Assembly (NCBI GenBank): GCA_007131625.1
Contig: SLQC01000090.1
Coordinates: forward strand, 1 to 5,184
Direction of reading: 5' to 3'
DNA from: Balneolales bacterium
GTDB lineage: Bacteria; Bacteroidota; Rhodothermia; Balneolales; Natronogracilivirgulaceae
DNA length: 5,184 bases
Part shown: positions 1-5,184 of the stretch, piece after piece
How the letters are laid out: every line of letters begins with the position of its first letter
Numbering within the stretch: position 1 is the stretch's first letter
Notes under the pieces: generated by a model
Seen by the model: the letters and a program-made list of their open reading frames with translations, nothing else
Told to the model about the DNA's origin: nothing
Database searches by the model: none
Translations under genes and position numbers: made by a program

Positions 1-676
1 CTCCGTCATCCATGTCTTCACCTATCCACTCCGGTATTTCACCGGTATGAAAAGCATGCCAATTCTCAAGGTCTCTGAAATGCCGAAGGCGTCCGAACGC
101 TTCCCAGGGAAATTCACCGCTCCAAAAATTATTACGGGCTATTAGTGCTTGAAAGGTCGGAATATTTGCAATCTCCGGTGTTAACTCTCCAACCAGCAAT
201 TGTCTGCGAACATTCATGCTTCTCAATTCAGATAGACCCTCAATTTCCGGCGGAATGGTGCCCGGACGTGTCGAATTTGCCTCGGGAAAATTGAGTGCGG
301 TTACCCGCCAGACATCCGGTTCAATTTCTGAAACCTGACTGACACCGAGCCAAAACTCAACCATCTCGACCTTCCAACCGGTATTATCACGCCAATGATC
401 ACCATGCATCGCATCGTACAATGCAAGCAAGGCAAGTGAATCTTCTATGGCTACCGATACCCCCCCCTCCTCATCTTGAAATATTTCATTGTACCGTGGA
501 TGTTGCGGATTATTATTAATCACTTCTCCATTTATATCGACAAGTTCTGCTCTGTGCTGTCGAGAATCGGAGCCCTGATTTGCAAAGGTTTGCTGAACCA
601 GTAACACTGAAAAGGAAAGCATCAAACAAAACGTCAATCCATTTAGTGTTTTTGTTTTTGTAAAGAGAGTCATCAT
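1..676 (-). CDS. Exported leucine-rich-repeat protein, N-terminal part (cut by window edge)
   Basis: The frame reads 225 codons from ATG at 676 to the left edge without a stop. Residues 1-32 look like a Sec signal peptide: Lys/Thr-rich start, hydrophobic stretch around 14-27, probable cleavage after QQTFA (Ala32). Residues 79-101 (EDSLALLALYDAMHGDHW, then NTGW) match the N-terminal cap typical of bacterial exported LRR proteins, followed by an RVTALNF strand at 124-130. From residue 139 there are repeats with 24-25 residue spacing, each opening with Gly (G139, G163, G187, G212; GTIPPEI, GELTPEI, GEFPWEA, GEIPEWI). This is the plant-like GxIPxxI type of LRR. The consensus is worn: the usual LxxN positions are often replaced. 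Such proteins normally act in ligand or protein binding outside the cell; the partner here is unknown. It lies 110 bases downstream of the complete receptor gene, same strand. A run of eight G occurs at codons 70-73. The class is fairly certain, the role is not. Confidence 0.85.
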   Translation of the reverse strand, partial: MMTLFTKTKTLNGLTFCLMLSFSVLLVQQTFANQGSDSRQHRAELVDINGEVINNNPQHPRYNEIFQDEEGGVSVAIEDSLALLALYDAMHGDHWRDNTGWKVEMVEFWLGVSQVSEIEPDVWRVTALNFPEANSTRPGTIPPEIEGLSELRSMNVRRQLLVGELTPEIANIPTFQALIARNNFWSGEFPWEAFGRLRHFRDLENWHAFHTGEIPEWIGEDMDDG

Positions 677-680
677 ATTT

Positions 681-684
681 CTCC
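681..684 (-). promoter_or_regulatory. Shine-Dalgarno site of the LRR gene, ahead of two adjacent ATGs
   Basis: On the minus strand GGAG is followed by AAAT and then ATGATG. The spacing is 4 bases to the first ATG (676) and 7 to the second (673). The second ATG has the more usual spacing, so translation may begin at either; the protein differs by one Met. The extended site GGAGAA is also repeated in the palindrome about 30 bases upstream. Confidence 0.55.
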
Positions 685-703
685 ATTTTTGGTATTTGCT
701 GCG

Positions 704-736
704 TTTATAGATTCTCCAGGAGAATCATGCTGTCAA
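704..736 (-). promoter_or_regulatory. Promoter-like element of the LRR gene with a long, palindrome-filled spacer
   Basis: The minus strand reads TTGACA (736-731), a 21-base spacer, then TATAAA (709-704), about 28 bases before the start codon at 676. Both hexamers are close to the sigma-70 consensus, but the spacer is longer than the usual 17. The spacer is mostly the 710-726 palindrome. An over-long spacer holding a dyad is the layout of MerR-family promoters, so regulated transcription is possible. Bacteroidota housekeeping promoters use a different consensus, so the match may be chance. Confidence 0.35.
710..726. repeat. 17-base palindrome, 8-base arms
   Basis: The arms GATTCTCC and GGAGAATC are perfect reverse complements around a single central A. 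It lies in the gap between the receptor and the LRR gene, inside the promoter-like element. It could be an operator for a dimeric regulator or, if transcribed, a 7-bp hairpin with a 3-base loop. No T-run follows on the minus strand, so a rho-independent terminator is unlikely. Confidence 0.6.
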
Positions 737-739
737 ATG

Positions 740-754
740 ACACTCCTGGAGTGT
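740..754. repeat. 15-base palindrome sharing the core of its neighbour
   Basis: The arms ACACTCC and GGAGTGT are perfect reverse complements around a central T. The core CTCCTGGAG (743-751) is the exact reverse complement of the CTCCAGGAG core at 714-722, and the two centres are 29 bases apart. This fits a paired operator, or two RNA segments that can pair either locally or with each other. No T-run follows, so it is a poor terminator candidate for the receptor gene. Confidence 0.55.
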
Positions 755-786
755 TGACCTGCTTCTTGCTGCTGAATATTTTTGCA

Positions 787-3747
787 TCAGAAGGTATATC
801 TTAATCCCATGTTGATTCTCCGTCCACTTAATGATATGCTTGTCGGATAAAAGTCCCGGTCAACGCGATAATTGATCCGTCTGTGATTCAGAATATTTGA
901 TGCATCTCCCCAGATACGGAAATTATTCGATATCCTGTATTGAAATGTCATAGACAAATTGTTTGTTGCATCGTTATATGCGTCAAAATATTCACGATGC
1001 CTCTGATGTATTTCCGGAAGCCATTGCTGGCTGCCATAGGAGGAAATGGATGGTGCGGCCCATTGATAGGTAATCTGGGTGTTAAAACGGCCATGAATAT
1101 AACTGATCCCAGCATTCAGAACATGGGGTCGCTGATTCAGAAGCGGAACACGAATCGTGTCGGGAATAGCGGGATTCGGATCCCTTCGGCCAATATCCGC
1201 AAGAGACTGCGTATAGGCATAATTCGAATAAATACCCATGTTTCCCAGAATTCCCGGAAGGAACGCAAGATTTTGCTGCCAAGACAGCTCGATACCGTAG
1301 ACTGACGCTTCCTGACCATTTCTAAAGGTCGTCAAAAACCATCCCTCATACCGGGGATCTTCTTCCTCTGGGATATCTTCACCTACAGGCACATCTTCAT
1401 CAGGATCGTCGAATCTGAGTCTTTCACTATGGGTAAAAATAAAATCCGACAAATCCTTGTAGAACACACCGGCTGATAACTGACCTACATTCATAAAGTA
1501 GTGTTCGATAATTACATCCAGATTATCGGAAAGCATCGGCTTGAGATTCGGATTTCCCTTCCGGATAGTCTCGTTATTGTAATTCCTTGTGACATTCGGG
1601 CTCAGCTGGTTTAAGTTGGGCCGACCGATGGATCGTGAATATGCTGCACGAAGATTGGTCATATTACCTATGGAATAGACCATCTGGGCGTTCGGAAAAA
1701 GATTTGTAAAATCGGTCGAACTGCTTACGTCCCGGCCTCCCAGGTACCGACCGTCATCACCTATATCACCTTCCCGGCCATCGTAACTGTTCGTGGTATG
1801 TTCTATGCGGACTCCGCCAAGTAAGGTAAATCTGCTGAACGTAATATCTCCCATTGCATAAACACCGAACGTGTGCTCCTCAGCCGTGTATTGTGAAGTT
1901 TCCACTTCTAACACCCAGGTATCCGGACTCATGTTGAAGTGTGGCCTCCAGGCTTCATACAAATCTTTGGCTTTCTGCAAATCCAGCATAAAGGGTATCG
2001 AGTACGTCTGATGATCTCTGTCAAAGACATTCCATGTGGCATTCGGAATCCATTCAAATTCATCCGCTCCCAATCTCCGATCGATCGGGCCTTGATACCT
2101 CTCCCCCTCTCCAGCCCTGAATGTCATAATGGCACTGCTGCCGAACTTGATGGTTCCGCGGTTATAGGGAGCTACAAAATCGAGTTTTCCAGTAAAATCG
2201 TTATCCGTATGCTTGCTGATACGGTGGTCCAGATTACTAAACTCATACAATCCGGCAGGTATCGGGTTATAAGGCCATTCACTCCAGGGGGCTACCCATA
2301 CTTCGACATTCCTCCGGTCCTCATAATTAGTCATGTATTCAAAACGACCTCTCGTACTAAAATTATATGTGTATGTGTCGCCATAATTTCGACCATGGCC
2401 CCATCCCACGACATATTCCACGTCAAACAGATTCAGAAGATGTCTGCCTCCAAGCTGAATGGTAGATTGGCGCGTGAAGTCTTCGTCCAGACGCGGGGCG
2501 GTATGGGCCGCTGCCTCATTGGATATCATCGGACCCGTCTGGTTTGGAGTGGTGTAGCGGCCCACATTGATGTTATACCGCATACCATGGCGATGAGTTT
2601 CACTATCCTGGAAATTGAGCAAGCTCTGCACATGAAATGTGGAGCGATCCGTTGGCTGGAAAGTCATTTGGAATCCTCCTGCGTAACGGTCCCGATAGTC
2701 GTATCGAAACTCGTTTCTTACGTCACTGAGCACATCCACGCGTCCTATCTCATCAAAGGTCTGGGCAGCCCAACCTATGTTTATAGATTCTGCTGCGCTG
2801 GGTGCACGCTGATGACTCAGGTTCACACCATATGTAAACCTCTCATTCGGTGAATCGCCGTAGCTAAAAGAAAATCTCGTGGCAGCTCCTGTATGACGGA
2901 GGTATCGATCCTGCATTCCACCACCCAATCGAATATTCATGGAACGCTCCCCACCAATCGGACGGCGGGTACTGACATTGATAACCCCGCTCAACGATTC
3001 CGCATCCATATCCGGCGTAATCACTTTTATTACTTCAAGCTCCTGTACCATATCCGAGGAAATGGTACCCAGATCTACCTGCCGTTCCCGGCTTGTGGTT
3101 CCCATACGCTGGCCATCCATCGTAATATTGCTGGCACCAGGTCCGACACCCCGGATATTGGCTCCACCATGTCCCATACCGACAATACGGGACAGTGAAC
3201 CGGTGACCGTTTGGTCTGCAAAAGCATCCATCTGCTCGGCCGAAACGATGTTCCGTATACTAACCGATTCCCGCTGCCGGGTCAGTGCACGGGCCTGACC
3301 GCGTTGACGGGCAGTGACAAGGACATCATCACCCATAATCATTATATCCTGGAGATCCACATTCTGCATTACACGTTCATCAGCACCGACCGTAACGGGA
3401 ATTTCCTGGGATTCATACCCCATATAACTGAAAACAACTACATACTCTCCCACCGGTACACGACGCAAGAGGTACCGGCCATCTATATCACTTGTTGTTC
3501 CTTGAGTTGTACCCTGTAAGACTATGGTTGCTCCCGGCAACGATTCTCCTGTCGAAGCATCCGATATCTCACCATAGATGGATCCCGTTTGTGCATTGAC
3601 ATCACGTGGGATAAAGATCAAAAGTAAGTAAGTCATCAAAACAATAACAAGACCGCAGGACTTGGATATTTCGCCGGCTCTTTTACTCTTGAAGAGCAAC
3701 CCCTTGCGGTTTTTTTGTTTCATAGCGTTGCCAATTATTAAGCGCAT
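787..3747 (-). CDS. TonB-dependent outer-membrane receptor with N-terminal carboxypeptidase-regulatory-like domain
   Basis: A complete 986-residue receptor, normal length for the family. It should import a ligand across the outer membrane using TonB-ExbB-ExbD energy. Order of parts: signal peptide with a long basic start and hydrophobic core around 31-46, probable cleavage after VNA (Ala52); beta-sandwich at about 55-132 (GSIYGEISDASTGESLPGAT, later DIDGRYLLRRVPVGEY); TonB-box-like DDVLVTA at 140-146; plug at about 155-262, with NIRGVGPGASNITMDGQRM and ITPDMDAESLSGVINVSTRRP; then the barrel, ending in Phe986 as is usual for Bam substrates. The TPDMDAxxxxGxIN plug motif, YSRSIGRP (703-710) and GNPNLKP (731-737) with AGVFYKDLSDF fit the large TonB-Xanth-Caul-like class. 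Members of that class often take up oligosaccharides, but the substrate is not readable here. No STN domain is present, so sigma/anti-sigma signalling is not expected. Start: the ATG at 3747 has GAGG nine bases upstream; Met9 (3723) is a weaker alternative. An acidic loop lies at residues 780-798. The downstream neighbour is an LRR protein, not SusD. Confidence 0.95.
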   Translation of the reverse strand: MRLIIGNAMKQKNRKGLLFKSKRAGEISKSCGLVIVLMTYLLLIFIPRDVNAQTGSIYGEISDASTGESLPGATIVLQGTTQGTTSDIDGRYLLRRVPVGEYVVVFSYMGYESQEIPVTVGADERVMQNVDLQDIMIMGDDVLVTARQRGQARALTRQRESVSIRNIVSAEQMDAFADQTVTGSLSRIVGMGHGGANIRGVGPGASNITMDGQRMGTTSRERQVDLGTISSDMVQELEVIKVITPDMDAESLSGVINVSTRRPIGGERSMNIRLGGGMQDRYLRHTGAATRFSFSYGDSPNERFTYGVNLSHQRAPSAAESINIGWAAQTFDEIGRVDVLSDVRNEFRYDYRDRYAGGFQMTFQPTDRSTFHVQSLLNFQDSETHRHGMRYNINVGRYTTPNQTGPMISNEAAAHTAPRLDEDFTRQSTIQLGGRHLLNLFDVEYVVGWGHGRNYGDTYTYNFSTRGRFEYMTNYEDRRNVEVWVAPWSEWPYNPIPAGLYEFSNLDHRISKHTDNDFTGKLDFVAPYNRGTIKFGSSAIMTFRAGEGERYQGPIDRRLGADEFEWIPNATWNVFDRDHQTYSIPFMLDLQKAKDLYEAWRPHFNMSPDTWVLEVETSQYTAEEHTFGVYAMGDITFSRFTLLGGVRIEHTTNSYDGREGDIGDDGRYLGGRDVSSSTDFTNLFPNAQMVYSIGNMTNLRAAYSRSIGRPNLNQLSPNVTRNYNNETIRKGNPNLKPMLSDNLDVIIEHYFMNVGQLSAGVFYKDLSDFIFTHSERLRFDDPDEDVPVGEDIPEEEDPRYEGWFLTTFRNGQEASVYGIELSWQQNLAFLPGILGNMGIYSNYAYTQSLADIGRRDPNPAIPDTIRVPLLNQRPHVLNAGISYIHGRFNTQITYQWAAPSISSYGSQQWLPEIHQRHREYFDAYNDATNNLSMTFQYRISNNFRIWGDASNILNHRRINYRVDRDFYPTSISLSGRRINMGLRYTF

Positions 3748-3756
3748 TTATGATAG

Positions 3757-3760
3757 CCTC
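3757..3760 (-). promoter_or_regulatory. Ribosome binding site supporting the 3747 start
   Basis: The minus strand shows GAGG, nine bases before the ATG at 3747. The in-frame ATG at 3723 (Met9) has no comparable purine-rich site at a suitable distance, so the longer protein is preferred. Confidence 0.45.
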
Positions 3761-3807
3761 GCACGTTTAATCGATTATTAAAGCACATGTTAAAGCATGG
3801 TCGTTCA

Positions 3808-3829
3808 TGAAAGTACCCTGGTACTTTCA
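3808..3829. repeat. Perfect 22-base inverted repeat upstream of the complete receptor
   Basis: The left arm TGAAAGTACC (3808-3817) and right arm GGTACTTTCA (3820-3829) are exact reverse complements around CT. The centre is about 71 bases upstream of the receptor start at 3747. It is a strong candidate operator for a dimeric transcription factor. If it lies in the transcript, it would form a 9-bp hairpin with a 4-base loop. No T-run follows on the minus strand, so a terminator role is not supported. Confidence 0.7.
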
Positions 3830-3954
3830 CAACTTGCAAGAATGAACTCATGTATTTTTTTAAAACCATTAATATGTATCTGTAAATCCATGTGGTCCAA
3901 ACAACTGAGCTAATCCATCCTGTTGATCTATCAGACGCAGCAACAACATAACAT

Positions 3955-3985
3955 ACAATATAATTATTTCCTTAAGAACAACAAG
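3955..3985 (-). promoter_or_regulatory. Weak Bacteroidota-type promoter candidate for the complete receptor
   Basis: The minus strand reads CTTG (3985-3982), a 19-base spacer and TATATTGT (3962-3955). The Bacteroidota housekeeping consensus is TTTG, about 19-20 bases, then TAnnTTTG. The spacing fits, but the elements match only in part (3 of 4 and 4 of 6 fixed positions). If real, the leader would be about 200 bases and would contain the 3808-3829 inverted repeat. Confidence 0.22.
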
Positions 3986-4004
3986 AACAACCATCAAGAA
4001 CAAT
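3974..4004. repeat. Three 9-base direct repeats, AAGAACAAC type
   Basis: AAGAACAAC occurs at 3974-3982 and 3983-3991 with no gap; after CATC, AAGAACAAT follows at 3996-4004. Read on the minus strand these are GTTGTTCTT, GTTGTTCTT and ATTGTTCTT, upstream of the receptor and touching the weak promoter candidate. Direct repeats at a promoter can bind an activator such as a response regulator, but the sequence here is low in complexity and could be chance. Confidence 0.45.
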
Positions 4005-4169
4005 CATCTTTTTTAAAAGTTTGCTTGAATTATCATGTTGACTTCAGCGTTATACCTGATCTTTAGCCTCTTCTTTTTTAATCTTTAATGTCCGTCCTTT
4101 AGACAACGGGGTTATTTAAAAACCTGTTAATGCAACATTTTATCTTGAGAGATCCCATAAAACATCTGA

Positions 4170-5184
4170 TCAAAGATCAAACCGGAGCCCCATTTCCAGC
4201 CTTAACCCTGCAGTGTAGTCTATCATTACGGGATAAAGATCCCGCGAATACAGGTATTGAGCCACGCGCTCGTTGCCCAACAATCTGGAGACATCTGCCC
4301 AAAACCGGAAATTATCTGAAATCCGAAATCTGAATGTAACGGACAGATCGCTCCATCCGTCCTGGTATTGATCCATGAAAACACCTTCAGTGCTGTCAAT
4401 TGAAGGCGCCAAAGTAGGCATTTGTTGTAAACCACTAAGCATCTCTGCTGTCCAGTGGTAGGCTACTTGAGTAAAAAATCGACCTTGCGTATAATCAAGA
4501 GCGCCATTGACTACATGAGGACTTTGATAAAGCAAAGCTACATCATATTCACGATCCGTTTCCCGTATAGATTCTGACCACGTATAGTTAATCCAAGTTC
4601 CAAAATTTCCTAAAAACCCCGGGAGAAAGGCATAATGCTGATGCCATGAAAGCTCCACCCCAAACAATGTTGCACTTTTATCACTATTCCGGAATGTCCG
4701 TTCACGGACAGGAAGAACCGTAAAATCCTGATTCTCAAACAGGGGATCTATACCGGTATAATCACCCTTTAGAACTTCGATTCTGCGCTCTTCAAATATC
4801 TGAAAGTTACTCAAGTCCTTATAGAAAACACCGACAGAAAACAAACCGAGATCCATCAGTCTGTGGTCCAGATAGAGATCCAGGTTATTGGATATCACAG
4901 GATCAAGTTCCGGATTACCACGAAAGAGCAGAGTGTCCCGACGGTTCACAAACTCAAACGGTGCGAGGACTTCAAAGGCAGTTCTTTCGATTGTTTTTGA
5001 ATATGCCATCCGAAGCCTGGTCAGATCCCGGGGAGCAAACGCTATTTGTGCATTGGGAAAGAAATCGGTTCTGCTGTGACTCCGAACTGTATCCGTTGTT
5101 TCAGCATATCGATTAAACCTGTCAAATTCTGTGAGACGTCCCTTGCTCTCGTAATCCGTGTATTCCATACGGGCCCCTCCAAGA
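4170..5184 (-). CDS. TonB-dependent outer-membrane receptor, C-terminal barrel part (5' end outside window)
   Basis: The frame is open to the right edge. The codons before the Met at 5168 read LGGAR, and LGGARMEYT aligns with LGGVRIEHT (643-651) of the complete receptor, so that Met is internal. The visible 337 residues are the last part of the beta-barrel. Conserved points shared with the neighbour: FFPNAQIAF, AYSKTIERT, RGNPELDP, NNLDLYLDHRLMDLG, SVGVFYKDLSNF, FGVELSWHQHYAFLPGFLGN, SPHVVNGALDY, GRFFTQVAYHW, FRFRISDNFRFWADVSRLLG, and the final MGLRFDL. The protein therefore belongs to the same receptor class and should sit in the outer membrane; its plug and N-terminal domains cannot be seen. 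The surface-loop regions differ clearly from the neighbour, which suggests a different ligand. The final residue is Leu, not the usual aromatic residue. Its stop lies 422 bases upstream of the next start, same strand. Confidence 0.93.
   Translation of the reverse strand, partial: LGGARMEYTDYESKGRLTEFDRFNRYAETTDTVRSHSRTDFFPNAQIAFAPRDLTRLRMAYSKTIERTAFEVLAPFEFVNRRDTLLFRGNPELDPVISNNLDLYLDHRLMDLGLFSVGVFYKDLSNFQIFEERRIEVLKGDYTGIDPLFENQDFTVLPVRERTFRNSDKSATLFGVELSWHQHYAFLPGFLGNFGTWINYTWSESIRETDREYDVALLYQSPHVVNGALDYTQGRFFTQVAYHWTAEMLSGLQQMPTLAPSIDSTEGVFMDQYQDGWSDLSVTFRFRISDNFRFWADVSRLLGNERVAQYLYSRDLYPVMIDYTAGLRLEMGLRFDL

Larger units (their letters stand above)
3748..4169. other. 422-base non-coding AT-rich gap between the two receptor genes
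   Basis: No open frame with protein-like content, no tRNA and no convincing terminator is visible on either strand. The gap holds a perfect inverted repeat (3808-3829), an 8-base palindrome CTTGCAAG (3833-3840), three short direct repeats (3974-4004), a looser inverted repeat TTTAAT/ATTAAA (3766-3782) and a weak promoter candidate. Its length suggests that the complete receptor has its own promoter and possibly a leader of about 200 bases, rather than relying only on read-through from the upstream receptor. Confidence 0.6.

Noticed and set aside
626..628. Cys17 of the LRR protein as a lipobox cysteine
   Set aside because: The preceding residues are Leu-Thr-Phe, which do not fit the lipobox (a small residue is needed at -1). 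The Cys lies within the hydrophobic core and a normal cleavage site QQTFA follows later.
1939..2853. A 304-codon open frame on the plus strand
   Set aside because: It lies fully antisense to the receptor, which has clear domain motifs in its own frame. The antisense product is Cys/Ile/His-rich and shows no recognisable motif.
3901..3913. Minus-strand TTAGCTCAGTTG, identical to a common tRNA D-arm
   Set aside because: The matching D-stem half, a 5-bp anticodon stem and the GGTTCGAATCC-like T-arm are absent in the following 60 bases, and no acceptor stem closes. Treated as chance or at most an unrecognisable remnant.
3938..4005. AAC-rich repeats as a CRISPR-like array
   Set aside because: The units are 9 bases, two of them with no spacer, with no dyad in the unit and no cas genes nearby.
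4105..4128. AACGGGGTT ... AACCTGTT as a terminator hairpin after the right-hand receptor
   Set aside because: The stem has a mismatch and a bulge, and no T-run follows on the minus strand.
5166..5168. ATG that could be taken as the start of the right-hand receptor
   Set aside because: The frame stays open upstream, and the LGGAR residues before it align with the barrel of the complete paralogue, so it is an internal Met.

Overview
The window looks like part of a Gram-negative genome from the Bacteroidota / Balneolota / Rhodothermota side of the tree. Two things point there. The receptors carry a carboxypeptidase-regulatory-like beta-sandwich in front of the TonB plug. The third gene has the opening pattern of the exported leucine-rich-repeat proteins common in that group. 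The phylum is inferred from protein style only; no marker gene is present.

Everything coding lies on the minus strand and reads right to left. From the right edge: (1) the C-terminal part of a TonB-dependent outer-membrane receptor (4170-5184), whose 5' end lies outside the window; (2) a 422-base AT-rich non-coding gap (3748-4169) with a perfect 22-base inverted repeat, three 9-base direct repeats and a weak promoter candidate; (3) a complete 986-residue TonB-dependent receptor (787-3747); (4) a 110-base gap (677-786) with two short palindromes whose cores are reverse complements of each other, one sitting inside a promoter-like element; (5) the first 225 codons of an exported leucine-rich-repeat protein (1-676), which runs off the left edge.

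The two receptors are diverged tandem paralogues. Their C-terminal barrels align from the LGG(V/A)R(I/M)E(H/Y)T strand to the end, so the Met at 5168 is an internal residue and not a start. No SusD-type lipoprotein follows either receptor, so this is not a standard SusC/SusD pair. Instead the complete receptor is followed by a secreted LRR protein. A working model is an uptake locus in which the receptors import an unknown ligand and the LRR protein helps bind or present it; the substrate cannot be read from the sequence.

I found no RNA genes, CRISPR arrays, insertion sequences or convincing terminators. The protein-coding content is of known types. The less ordinary material is in the non-coding gaps and in a very acidic predicted surface loop of the complete receptor.
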